From Microglena sp. YARC (taxonomy: Eukaryota; Chlorophyta; Chlorophyceae; Chlamydomonadales; Chlamydomonadaceae), in assembly GCA_022414725.1 (NCBI GenBank), contig CM039462.1:39567168-39631167 (forward strand): a DNA stretch of 64,000 bases, read 5' to 3'. A model generated the notes under the pieces. The model was not told the origin of the DNA and made no database searches. It worked only from the letters and a program-made list of their open reading frames with translations. The position numbers and the translations under genes are program-made. This document shows positions 1 to 10,169 of this stretch, in pieces (position 1 is the first letter of the stretch; each line of letters opens with the position of its first letter).

Positions 1-107
1 CTGTGGGCGCAGCAAGCAATTTTTGCGCTTTTTGCACCACAAAGCGCAGTTTTTTTGTTTTCAAGTGCGCTAAAGCGCTGGCCAATTTGGTAAATGGAAG
101 TGCCCTG
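1..107. mobile_element. Right part of a hAT-like MITE (CAGGG family)
   Basis: The stretch has the same GCGC-rich interior (TTTTTGCGCTTTTTGCAC, AAAGCGC, TGGCCAATTTGG) as the complete elements at 13267-13429 and 21300-21494. It ends in GTGCCCTG, the complement of a CAGGG-type terminus. The left end lies outside the window. Confidence 0.5.
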
Positions 108-109
108 GG

Positions 110-200
110 CAACACCATCGAATTGAACCTTCAGTGCCACTGGTTCGTGTCAGGAGACCCACCTCCTAGGGTGAAATTCCTTAAAAAAAGGTTGTGATAA
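110..200 (+). repeat. Dispersed repeat D (GGAGACCCACCTCC family)
   Basis: A run reading GTGTCAGGAGACCCACCTCC recurs at 59300-59400 in the same orientation. It recurs in reverse complement at 7440-7545 and, in shortened form, at 3765-3830 and 5700-5765. Nothing coding is evident. Confidence 0.5.
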
Positions 201-342
201 CGCCTGGTGGGGCGTGGTATTAAGGAAACCCAACGGTTGACAACGACCTTCAACGCTCAGAGCGACTGTAGGGGGAATCGAACCCCCGACCCTGCATCCT
301 CACAGCGATTTGGTGTACCACTAGACCAATTGATTCGCTGAA
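195..342 (-). mobile_element. tRNA-derived SINE, copy 1 (minus)
   Basis: Read on the minus strand, a tRNA-like head contains a box A-like TGGTCTAGTGGTA and a box B-like GGGTTCGATTCCC. It is followed by a body and the conserved tail TTAATACCACGCCCCACCAG. It lies head to head with the plus-strand copy at 423-622. It is not called a tRNA gene because the anticodon arm and acceptor stem do not pair well and the same head-body-tail unit recurs across the window. Confidence 0.65.
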
Positions 343-422
343 AGGGACTAAAATTCCTTTAATAGCTAAAAACCAAAATTGCATACTTCCCTGATACTTC
401 CATGCATTTTTAGCCCGTTTCA

Positions 423-622
423 GTGATACGATTGGTCTAGTGGTACACCAAATCGCTTGAACGACGAAGGGTCGGGGGTTCGATTCCCCCTACGGTCACC
501 CTAAGCGTTGCAGGTCGCTGTCAACCGCGATGGTAGCTTGTCCAGTCGAGGTGGTAGACCATTCTCTACCCGCGTATGACGGGTTCCCTTAATACCACGC
601 CCCACCAGGCGTTCTCATTACT
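423..622 (+). mobile_element. tRNA-derived SINE, copy 2 (plus)
   Basis: This has the same organisation as copy 1: box A-like GGTCTAGTGGTAC at about 434, box B-like GGTTCGATTCCCCC at about 477, a body running through GTCGCTGTCAACCGCGATGG, and the tail TTAATACCACGCCCCACCAG ending in GGCGTTCTCATTAC. It is the most complete plus-strand copy in the first kilobase. Confidence 0.7.
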
Positions 623-649
623 TCCATCCATTTGAAACTTTTGAACAAA

Positions 650-722
650 ATAAACGCCTGGAGGGGCGTGGTGTTAAGGATACCCCCCCGTACGCCGCAA
701 CTGGGGAAAGTCACCATGGCAG
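650..722 (-). mobile_element. SINE tail fragment (minus)
   Basis: AACGCCTGGAGGGGCGTGG followed by TGTTAAGG is the reverse complement of the SINE tail. The tRNA-like head is missing, so this is a 5'-truncated copy, as is common for SINEs. Confidence 0.5.
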
Positions 723-724
723 AC

Positions 725-1589
725 ATAGTAAGTGTCACCCTCCAGGCAGTAGGGACTCCTTCATGCGACGTGTGGTAAGAATGCTGGTACAGGAGGCAAT
801 AGATTCTCTGTGCTGATTAGGTATGGGTTTGTCTATGTGTTCCCGACTGATCCCTAAGGTGGTGAGATTGCTAATATTTGTGGTAGGTAAGGTACCAGTG
901 GTACCTATGGTGAAGACTAGGTAGTGGACAAGGAATCCTTGTTGTTGAAGGATACGTTGGAGCTCCTTATGCTGGACGTTATTTTCCTGGAATTTCATGT
1001 GTTGGTTAGTGTCTGATCAGTAACCCAGTTCAACTAGGCCTTTCGTGGTTCGGATTCCTCATCAATGAGGAGATCAGGCCTGTATTTATTACATTGTGGT
1101 TCAGGAGGTTTAAGGGCGGTTGGGGGTCTGGTGGGGATGTCAGACGTCACCTCACATGTGCCTGCGTCCATGTGCATAGGGAGGTCCCCCAGGGCCCCCT
1201 TAGATTCTGCCTTTTGTATGAGTTGGTCCCCCTTATTATGTCTGTTAATATACATCCCTTTGAATACAGGGTGGGTGCACCCAGCAAGAGTATGACCAGC
1301 TCCACCCTGTGGTTGGTGACAGAGAGGGCATGAATCGTCAGAGGGGGGGCTGGTGTTGGCACCATAGGCGCGTTTGCATCTGTACGCCAGTTTTCTAGTT
1401 CATAGGCGTCCCCACCTAGCTTTGTGGATTTGCATTAATTGCCACCATTTGATATCGGTGGATTGCCAGACCCGCTTACTAGCTTGAGGGAGGAGGAAGG
1501 GGTTAGATTGTTCCCTCGTAGATGAGTAGATGCCCGTGGTGTTGCCCTGCCCGGTGTGCAAGTAGGTGGGGAGGTTAGCCTTGATACCC

Positions 1590-1626
<37 letters not shown>

Positions 1627-2110
1627 CTTGTCCCCGCTGATACATTTTGGGGGCTGGACGGATGGCCAGTGCATATTTGAGTGGGCATGTTCCCCCGTTT
1701 TAACTGGTCCGATAATATTGTAACCAGTCTTCGCTTCTTTGGCGAGCGTGTCCGCTGCATCATCCCCTACGATACCTGAATTAGATCGGACCTTAAGCAG
1801 GCGTGTGGTAGAAGCAGCGTTATGTCTTCGGATAATGTGGATGGCTACGTCCTGCAGGAGGTCACGGTGCTTGTTCTCCCGGGTTTGGCTGGGGTGGTAG
1901 ATGTGCAGGTCAAAAAGCTGCAGGAAGCATAGGCTGTCGGAGTAGATGGTGAGGTCCTCATATACTTCGGTGTGTGTGAGTGCCTGTTTAATTGCCACTA
2001 GTTCGATGCGATTGTTGCAGGTACCACGGTGGGCAGGGTATTGTTGTTGTCGTGGCGGTGGTAGGGTTGATGTCGGCAGTGATGCCCTGTCCGCCAGGGT
2101 TTATTGCATT
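725..2110 (-). pseudogene. 3' end of a non-LTR retrotransposon ORF2 (RNase H and zinc knuckle), decayed
   Basis: Minus-strand fragments in several frames together form the C-terminal part of a LINE-type polyprotein. Between 2010 and 1700 they give an RNase H-like domain: an acidic residue in the context NNRIELVAIKQAL, then IYSDSLCFLQ (catalytic Asp), then SNSGIVGDDAADTLAKEA (the family's HSG..GN..AD.LA motif). Around 1350-1200 another frame gives a CCHC knuckle, CPLCHQ...GHTLAGC, followed by INRHNKGDQLIQKA. The 998-735 frame gives the family's usual C-terminal tail ending in TSILTTRRMKES. The frame changes at least twice and a G run of about 34 at 1592-1626 interrupts it. The reverse transcriptase and endonuclease are absent; sequence above about 2110 is unrelated. 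It would have acted in target-primed retrotransposition but is dead here. Confidence 0.75.
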
Positions 2111-2333
2111 GCTTGAAAAAATGGAAAATGACCTGAAATTGCCAAAAATAAAATTTACAAGTAACCGTACTCAAGTCACGCAAGTTAAAACAGTGGAAAT
2201 CCGATATTCTTCCTAGCTCATGGATCGACTTCGATTTGCGTCTTCCCAGGTTTGCATATCGCATGGGGGCTAACCACCCAGCAATGCGTTGGCTGCACAA
2301 CCATGTAACATTGTTCCCCTCCCCCTGTATGTA

Positions 2334-2470
2334 TGTTGTAACAGTCCAGGAGTATACCACATAGGCCTAAAGGACTTGCCCAACCATGACAGGAGGGGCT
2401 ATAACTGAGGAGTACTGATGAACTGAACCCCAAACAATCGGTTTACCCACGTGAGACCTGAGTTTATGCC
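2334..2470 (+). repeat. Dispersed repeat F
   Basis: The segment containing AACTGAACCCCAAACAATCG and the sequence around TTGCCCAACCATGACAGGAG recurs at 58465-58605 in the same orientation and at 7880-8010 and 19690-19830 in reverse. It is a dispersed repeat of about 140 bp, with no coding signal. Confidence 0.6.
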
Positions 2471-2599
2471 ACAGTAATAATTTAATTGTATGAGTTATCC
2501 AAATAAGTGAAACTCGCGCGAAGCGAGAATTCAGATCCATGGATCCCGGAAGCATGCTTGACAGGGAAATTTATATATATATTTTTATTGTATATGTAG

Positions 2600-2770
2600 C
2601 TATCTGGTTTTGACTTATGACCCCGTTTTAGCGAAATTATCGCTATAAAAAAGAAAAAAGCATTTGCCCTAAAAAGCTATACAAAGCACTAAAACGCTGT
2701 CCCTGGAGGAGGCCTAGAACAATAAAGCCAGAAAAAAACCACTTTCAGATTTAGAATAAACTGATGCTTG
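2600..2770 (-). repeat. Dispersed repeat E
   Basis: It contains AAAAAGCTATACAAAGC and CTGGAGGAGGCCTA. The same motifs occur reversed or direct at 9765-9935, in the tandem units at 12285-13025, and in the ABCC intron at 39690-39830. Confidence 0.5.
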
Positions 2771-3164
2771 GAGTGCCTAGATCTGATCTCGAACTTGAAA
2801 TTGGTTACATAGCTTCAGCCAGCAATTTGGCTGATCGCCGTCTTCAGCAGTAAGAAAAGTATTACCAGGAAAATGTAAACTCGAACAAAACACTTTTTTG
2901 CTCTTGAACATGAACTTGGTTACATACCCCAGCCAGCAATTAGGCTGCTCGCCGTCTTCGACAGACAGGCCAATGATATTCAAATTCTGAACACAATGAC
3001 GAACTGCTACCTCAGCCTCGCCACATACGGACCCTTTCGGTGGGTGTGAAGCCATCCTCCAGCCTAGCTGTGGCTACAAATGCGCGTCCCGCCCAGCCTG
3101 ACCACCCCGCCTTGTCTAGTCCATCAAAGGTATGGTAACACATGAGGTTCAGCTCCTGCAGAAT

Positions 3165-3600
3165 GATCACGACCAGGTGCTCTGGGAGGGATTGCGTTGG
3201 TTGGCTTGCGCTGGCTGGCTCCCGGTGGATTGGTTGGCTGCGTTGGTTGGCTTGGGTTGGTTGCGTTGGTTGGCTTGGGTTGGTTGATTGGTTGGCTTGC
3301 GTTGGTTGGCTTGCGCTAGCTGGCTCGAGGTGCATGGCTTGCGCTGGTTGGCTCTCGTGCCTCTCGCTGCAGGGGGCAGAGCTATGCATGCACGCATTGT
3401 CCCTTGTTCTGGCTGAGTGTTCACCAACACTGCTAGCTTCTGCAGCCTGCTCTGGGAGGGGTTGCGTGCGGGCTGGTTGGCTCTCCTGTGTTTCGCTGCA
3501 TGGGGCAGAGCAAAGCACACACACATTGTCCTTAGTTCTGGCTGAGTTTTCACCAACACTGCTAGCTTCTGCAGCCTGGTCTCTGGAGCGGAGGCGATGA
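3165..3600. repeat. GGTTGGCTT-type tandem repeats with a nested about 135-bp duplication
   Basis: Irregular runs of GGTTGGCTTG and GCTGGCTC lie at 3195-3360. Two related copies of CTTGTTCTGGCTGAGTGTTC...GCTTCTGCAGCCTG follow at about 3400 and 3535. Open frames here on both strands are low complexity and are not called as genes. Confidence 0.6.
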
Positions 3601-4035
3601 AGGCTGAGCAGCAGAGCACGAGCGCCTGCTCTGAAGCTCTGTGGATAAAGGTGGTGGGTCTCGGGTTGCCAGAGGCGTGGGACTGAGGCGGCAAAGGTGG
3701 CTCCTAAGCGGTCCAGGAACCAGCCGCATCTGCACAGGGGGAGTGAAATATGGGGTTGACATGAGTTAAAGTTTTTTTTTTTGCAAGTAGTGAAAGGGAT
3801 TTCACCCCAGGAGGTGGGTCTCGGGTTGCCAGAGGCGTGGGACTGAGGCGGAAAAGGTGGCTCCTATGCGATCCAGGAACCAGCCGCATCTGAACGTGAA
3901 GAAACGAAATAGAGTGAAGTGGAGATAAATGTAGTGCTGCCGCATTTATCATTTTTTTGTGATGTGGGATGTGGGACTGAGCCAGTGAGGCGGCAAAGCT
4001 GGCTCCTGGGTGGTCTAGGAACCAGCCGCATCCAG
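3600..4035. repeat. Tandem repeat, unit about 155 bp, first block
   Basis: Units carry GATGTGGGACTGAG, GGTGGCTCCTA, CAGGAACCAGCCGCATCTGA and AAGTGGAGATAAATGTAGTG. The same unit resumes at 5060, after the 60-bp array. Confidence 0.7.
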
Positions 4036-4089
4036 TGTTTTTCCTAAGAACGATTTATCGCGCAAACTCGATTATTAATGTTTATTTCT

Positions 4090-5060
4090 AATTTGGTCCA
4101 TTGCTCTCCCAGGTGTGGGTAATGTTTTCGGATTTCAGATCTCTGGGTGGAGCATCGCGCGTGCCATATACTTAATGTTTCCGTCTGTCAGATGCCTGGC
4201 TGGAGCATCGCGCGTGCCATATACTTAATGTTTATGGCTTGCGGATGCTTGAGTGGAGCATCGCGCTGCCAGATACTTAATGTTTTTGGATTGTAGGTAC
4301 CTGGCTGGAGCATCGCGCAGGTCACCACCAGGTCGTGGTGACGTGGGCATCTGGGTGACATGGTCACATGGACAATCGAAATTCAAAAAGCTCAAAATAA
4401 TAACCTGCGCCCCGGTTCCTAGGGCTGTCGAAGGTTAGAGGTTACAGCAGCCCGGGCATATAAATAGTCATCCCCACTTCGGCCTCACACAACCAAGTTC
4501 CCAAGATGCGCAAAAACATAAAAAGCAGAAGTCTGGTCGCCCGTCCAATGCGCAGTCCTGGGGACTTCCCCCAGGCACCTGGAAGACCATTTTTGGTGCT
4601 GAAGACCATTTTTGGTGCTCCGTGGATTGTTTATAGGGCAACCAGTTGTTGCTAGGTTTTTAAACTATGTTAGTCACCACAATTTGATAAATACCGTTAG
4701 GTGCCAAAGCTCGTTTTATGACATCTTTAAAACCAAAGCAACACATTATTTTGTACCAGGAAAATTTGAGAAATTTCCAACCCGATTTTGGGTAACCACC
4801 TGTAAGCAATATCGCACGTGTCAGATACTTAATGTTTATGGATTTCCAAATTTACACCTGGGCATCGCGCTGCCATATACTTAATGTTTCTGTCCACCAA
4901 AGTCTACACCTGGGCATCGGGCTGCCATATACTTAATGTTTCTGTCCCACCAAAGTCTACACCTGGTCATCGGGCTGCCATATACTTAATGTTTCTGTCC
5001 CATCAAAGTTTACACATGGGCATCGGGCTGCTATATACTTAATGTTTATGGCCAAATCCT
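4090..5060. repeat. Tandem repeat, unit about 60 bp, with unique spacer
   Basis: GCATCGCGCGTGCCATATAC with CTTAATGTTTATGG recurs at 4150, 4207, 4258, 4808, 4862, 4915, 4970 and 5026. The spacer at 4330-4800 shows no recognisable gene. Confidence 0.65.
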
Positions 5061-5990
5061 TAGGAAAAACACTGGCCGCATCTGAACACGAAGAATGAAA
5101 TAAAGTGAAGCGGAGATAAATGTATTGCTGCAAAACGTATCATTGATTTATTTTGTTTGTGATGTGGGATGTGGGACTGAGCCACTGAAGCGTCAATGGT
5201 GGCTCCCAGGCGGTCCAGGAACCACTGAACAAGCCGCATCTGAACGTGAATAAATGTCATAAAGTGAAGTGGAGATAAATGTAATGTTGCCACATTTATC
5301 GTTCATTGATTATGTTTGTGATGTGGGACGTGGGACTGAACCACTGAGGCGGCAAAGGTGGCTCCTAGGCGGTCTAAGAACCAGTCGCATCTGAACGCGA
5401 AGAAATGAAATAAAGTGAAGTGGAGATACATGTAGTGTTGTCGCATTGATCATTTATTTATTTTGTTTGTGATGTGGGGCGTGGGACTGAGCCACTGAGG
5501 CGGCGAAGGTGGCTCCTAGGCGGTCTAAGGACCAGCTGCATCTGAATGTGAAGAAATGTAATAAAGTGAAGTGGAGATGAATGTAGTGTTGCCACACATG
5601 TGGGACATGGAATCGTGGCAGCAAGGGGGCCATTAGCCGGTCTAAGAATCAGCCAAATCTGGACTGGGGGGGTGAAATATGGGGTTGATATGAGTTGAGA
5701 AGTTTTTTTTGTTAAGTTGTGAAAGGTATTTCACCCCAGGAGGTGGGTCTTGGGTTGCCAGAGGCGCGGGACTGAAGCAGCAAAGGTGGCTCCTAGGTGG
5801 TCCAGGAACCAGCCGCATCTGAACGTGAAGAAATCAAATAAAGTGAAGTGGAGATGAATGTAGTGTTCCCACGCATGTGGGATAAGGAAATGTGGCAGCA
5901 GGGGTGGCTCCTAGGTGGTCCAGGAACCAGCCGCATCTGAACGTGAAGAAATCAAATAAAGTGAAGTGGAGTCGAATGTAGTGTTACCCC
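5060..5990. repeat. Tandem repeat, unit about 155 bp, second block
   Basis: This continues the 3600-4035 repeat with six or so copies of the GTGGGACTGAGCCACTGAGG unit. The array is interrupted at 5991 by a hAT-like element and picks up again at 7076. Confidence 0.7.
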
Positions 5991-7075
5991 TAGGGCTGGG
6001 AAGCTAACGTGTATTTTGATTTGTATATGCTGTATAAACGTATGAACGAATGCATATAAACGTATCAAAACATAAGAGGAAATTATATACTTCTTGAGAA
6101 AATAATTGTACATGGGTTTAAGATATTGCCGCGTAGCTAATTTGATTGGCATCACATATCAACTCTCAAACAAATAATCGGACTAGTTTAGATTGTCCAA
6201 ATCTCAGAACATAAATCACGACCAGAAGCGCGTCGACCGAGAAGCGCGGTGCCAATCGAAGGGAGCCATACACCGCCAATAGTATTGACATACTGTCTAT
6301 GTAACCATGTCCACATTGCACTAGGCCCAAGTCATCTCTCTAGGCAGCTCCCTGAGTCAGCTACAGGTGTCAGACCAAGTATGTGAGGATGTTTCAGCTT
6401 CTTGGCTGCTCCCTAAGTCAGCTACTGGTTCAGTCCTCAAGGCCCATGGCATCCAAAGCCACCTCCTCATCAACGTAGACTTTGTCGGCAAGGTCAGCGT
6501 TGGCAGCTATGTAGATCATCTTTTACCAACTTTCAAAGGAGAGGTCGGCCCTCAGCTTTGTGTGCACCCACCCAAACTTGGAGAAGAAACGCGGAGCCAA
6601 TCTAAGGGAGCCATTGAACTCCAGTTGTTATAGTAAATAACTGTATGCGTGTATAATAATATAACTATATAACTATATTGCAATAGTGTCCATGTTCACA
6701 TTGCACTAGGCTTGCGCCATCAATCTACCGAGCCCTCATGGGAGCTCAATGGAATGGAAGGCTAGGTGACACTCTGATATCTGTGCCTGACATCTAAATC
6801 AAACTTTGGGCCAATTTTAAACAAAATTGTACAATTGAAAGGTTAATTTTATTGCATATTGTGATAAAGGATGTCAGTAGCTTTCCAATGAGCTATCTTA
6901 ATCAAATACTGAATGAAAATCGAGAAAGTTAAATGCCGGGAAGCGTACTGTACTTTTCGGCGTACACTACTCATACATTTGTACACACGTATGAATACAC
7001 GTTTCGAGAAAAAATCATACGTACGAATGTACGTATGATTATATGAACGTATGATCATAATTTGGCCCAACCCTA
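5991..7075 (+). mobile_element. Non-autonomous hAT-like element, 1085 bp
   Basis: The ends are inverted: TAGGGCTGGG at 5991 and CCCAACCCTA ending at 7075. It is flanked by 8-bp duplications GTTACCCC (5983-5990) and GTTACCAC (7076-7083), one mismatch apart, and sits inside a unit of the 155-bp repeat. 8-bp target duplications and T/CAGGG termini are typical of hAT elements. The ends are homologous, in opposite orientation, to those of 13705-16404. The interior has an open frame of 88 codons at 6367-6633 with no recognised domain, so transposase is lacking. Confidence 0.75.
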
Positions 7076-7079
7076 GTTA

Positions 7080-7300
7080 CCACGCATGTGGGACATGGAA
7101 ACCAGGCAGCAAAGGGGGCCCTTAGGCGGGCTAAGAACCAGCATAAAGGCAGGGGGAGTGAAATTCGCGCTGGTGGGCATGATGCTTCCGCTCTGGGCGT
7201 TGCCGCGGCTCTGATCTCGCATGTCGTGAAGTTTACCCTTGCAGTTCCCGCTACAGACCTAGCGTTGCTGACACGTTGAGCGGGCATGGTAGTGGGGGGG
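7080..7300. repeat. Remnant of the 155-bp repeat
   Basis: TTACCACGCATGTGGGACATGG continues the unit broken by the hAT-like insertion. The rest (GCGGGCTAAGAACCAGCATA) is a degenerate continuation; no gene is recognised. Confidence 0.45.
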
Positions 7301-7439
7301 GCGCAAGCTCCTAGAGGCGATCATTATTCCAAGCTATAAGACGTAGACATGTGGGTGGGAGGGGTAGAGGGGGCTAGGCTGTTGATATGAAGGCTGAAGA
7401 TTATAAATAAATATGGGTTGATATGAGGGCTGAATATTT

Positions 7440-7545
7440 GTTTTTTGTTTTTAGTCGTAATAGGTATTTAACCCCAAGAGGTGGGTCTCCCGACACAAAC
7501 CAGCGACACCGAGGATTCACTTTGAATGGCGCTGCCACGCCTCCT
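7440..7545 (-). repeat. Dispersed repeat D, reverse copy
   Basis: GGTGGGTCTCCCGACACAAA with CCAGCGACACCGAGGATTCA is the reverse complement of the segments at 110-200 and 59300-59400. Confidence 0.55.
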
Positions 7546-7685
7546 ACAAAAGATGAGGCACACTTAGATGAAGTGGATTTGTGATGGGTATGTCACAATA
7601 CATGGTTATAGGGGTACAAGCAGCATCCACATCCCTTTCTGTACCCCAGAGTTTAGGGTTAAACCCTGAACACCTCCCCCCTTCC

Positions 7686-7800
7686 AATAAAATAAATAAA
7701 TAAATAATTCAATAAATATGAGATAAATAAATAAATGAATAAATATGAGATAAATAAATAAATAAATAAATAAATATGAGATAAATAAATAAATACATAT
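7686..7800. repeat. AAAT microsatellite
   Basis: Runs of AAATAAATAAAT are interrupted by AATATGAGAT. Confidence 0.9.
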
Positions 7801-7879
7801 CTACTAAACTAATTGGCTGCCCCCAGACTGGAACAACATACATACATACAATACATACACAATTATCACTGTAGTACGA

Positions 7880-8010
7880 ACTCAGGGACCCCGTCAGTTA
7901 AACGATTGTTTGGGGCTCAGTTCCTCAGTGCTTTTTCTTTTTAAGCCCTTCCTATACGGTTGGGCAAGTCCCTTTAGCCTATTTGGCCTACCCCTGGACT
8001 GTAACATACA
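7880..8010 (-). repeat. Dispersed repeat F, reverse copy
   Basis: GGGACCCCGTCAGTTAAACG through TATTTGGCCTACCCCTGGAC is the reverse complement of 58465-58605. Confidence 0.6.
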
Positions 8011-8084
8011 TACATTACATACATACCTCCCATGAAAGAAGGCAATGCAGAATCCAGGTGGAGCTGTAAACTCATATGGAGCCG

Positions 8085-9150
8085 GTCCTTTTACGCCATA
8101 CGGAGTTGCCCAGGTGCGCTCTGTGCCTGTACACACAATATGAGGGGTATTGGAGGGGTGCGGGGTAGGGGGCCTGGCTGGCTCATGTTGCTCAGGTAGG
8201 GCGCCTGGCTGGCTCATATTGCCTGGTCAATCGTGGTGAATGATGAATTTCCTAGGTGCGCTCTGTGCCTGTATAGGCAATATGAGGGGTATTGGGGTGC
8301 GGGGTAGGGGGCCTGGCTGGCTCATATTGCCTGGTCAATTGTGGTGACTGGTGAATTTCCTAGGTGCTCTCTGTGCCTGTACAGGCTATAGGAGGGGTCT
8401 TGGTGGGGTGGGGTCAATTGTGGTGAATGGTGGTCAATTGTGGTAAGTGGTGCTCCTTTACGCCTTGGGGAATTTCCTAGGTGCGCTCTGTGCCTGTACA
8501 GGCAATAGGAGGGATATTGGTGGGGTGGGGTGGGGGTAGGGGTAGGGGTAGGGGGCCTGGCTGGATGGCTGGGAGTAGTGATGACAGAAGTGGGTGGTGT
8601 TGGCGGAAGATAAGGGCACCCACAGTAAAATGAGTGTTGCCCAGGAGCGCTCTCTGCCTGTACAGACAATAGGAGGGGTATTGGTGGGGTGGGGGGTAGG
8701 GGTAGGGGGCCTGGCTGGCTGGCTGGGAATAGTGCTGTCTGTGTTGACCGAAGTGGCTGGTGTTGGCGGGAGAGAAGGGCATCCCACTGTAAGGTGAGTG
8801 TTGCCCAGGTGCGCTCTCGGCCCTCACAGGCAATAGGAAGGGTATTGGTGGGGTGGGGGGTAGGGGGCCTGCCGGGCTGACAGGGAGTAGTACTGACATA
8901 AGTGGGTGGTGTTGGCGGAAGAGAAGGGCATCCACTGTAAGGTGAGTGTTGCCCAAGTGCGCTCTGCCTCTACAGACAATAGGAGGGGTATTGGTGGAAT
9001 GTGGGGCAGGGGGCCTGGCTGGCTGGCAGGGAGTAGTGCTGATAGAAGAGGGTAGTGCTGGCGGAAGAGAAGGGCGCCCCACGGCAAGGTGAGTGTCGCC
9101 CTGGCGCGCTCTCTGCCTTTACCGACAATAGGAAGGGTATTGGTCAATAA
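8085..9150. repeat. Tandem repeat, unit about 140-190 bp
   Basis: Repeated blocks contain GCGCTCTGTGCCTGTACAGG, GGGGTATTGGTGGGGTGGGG, GGGGGCCTGGCTGGCT and AAGGTGAGTGTTGCCCAGG. Long proline-rich frames on the minus strand are by-products of the repeat. Each unit carries a GGTGAGT that would serve as a plus-strand splice donor, as seen in the ABCC gene arrays, but no parent exon is recognised. Confidence 0.75.
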
Positions 9151-9414
9151 TGGTACAGTAGTTGATACTTTAGTACAATAATATAATACTGCAGTATCGT
9201 ACATGCCTGGCAGACGAATTGGCAAACGACCCTTTGCCAAAGCGATTAATTTTTACCGCTCACTCTGCTGACCCACCCCCTTTTTTAGCGTGATCGCGTT
9301 TGTTCATATTTAACAAGATCCCGTTTATACATATTTAACAAGATCACGTTTATACAAAAAGACAGTGATCTTACGATCGGCTAAAAACATCACTAATGCT
9401 GCAGCAATGATGAT

Positions 9415-9702
9415 AGCGCCAGGTGGGGCATTGTATTAAGGGAGCCCTGTATTATGGCGGTAGAGAACGGACTGCTGCTCCACCTGGACAGTGCTACCAT
9501 GGCGGTTGAAAGCGACCTCAAAAACTAAAGAACACGCGTAGGGATTCAAACCCCGCTGGTGGGGAGCGGTATCCTACCTCAACTGGACAAGCTACCATCG
9601 CGGTTGACAACGACCTGCAACGCCAAGAGCGACCGAAGGGGGAGTCCAACTCCCGACTCTTCATCCTCAAGCGATCTGGTCTACCACTAGACCATTGTAT
9701 AT
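9415..9702 (-). mobile_element. Two tandem SINE copies (minus)
   Basis: The tail-like CGCCAGGTGGGGCATTGTAT lies at 9417, then a body and a box B-like GGGATTCAAACCCC (read in complement) near 9540. A second copy follows with the tRNA-like head at 9630-9702 (GGAGTCCAACTCCCGACTC, CTGGTCTACCACTAGACC). Confidence 0.6.
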
Positions 9703-9764
9703 CACTAAAAGGGGCTGCAACCTTGGGAAGACTATAGGCAGATATTTGTGTTTCCACTATATAT

Positions 9765-9935
9765 AGCGATCGCTAGCTTTGACCCCGTTTACCGCGAAAT
9801 TACCGCTTTAAAAGTATACTAACATGTTTGTTTTTGTTTTTGCCCTGAATGGCCCTAAAAAGCTACCTTTAGCTACAAAAAGCACGAAAACGCTTTTTCT
9901 GGAGGAGGCCTACAGCCATAAAGCTAGAAAAAAAA
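9765..9935 (-). repeat. Dispersed repeat E, reverse copy
   Basis: GACCCCGTTTACCGCGAAAT and AAAAAGCTACC...CTGGAGGAGGCCTA match 2600-2770 in the same orientation. Confidence 0.5.
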
Positions 9936-10169
9936 ATCAGATTTGAAAAAACAATCACTGACTATAGGACCCAAGTAACACACTCCGTGAACGTGAAGTC
10001 ACAGTGTGGACGTTGAAATTGAAATTGTTACATCCGTGTAATGCAGTCACTCACAGGACGTGAAATTAAGGACACCACCGGACACCACCGGAGCTAGCAG
10101 TAGTCACCGTAGGGCCACCTCATTAAAAGGGTCCACGGTGCCACGGGCAAGCCCCACACTGTGCACAAT

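Noticed and set aside
423..500. tRNA gene
   Set aside because: A and B boxes are present, but the acceptor and anticodon stems do not pair convincingly and the same head is attached to a constant body and tail at several loci, so it is a SINE head.
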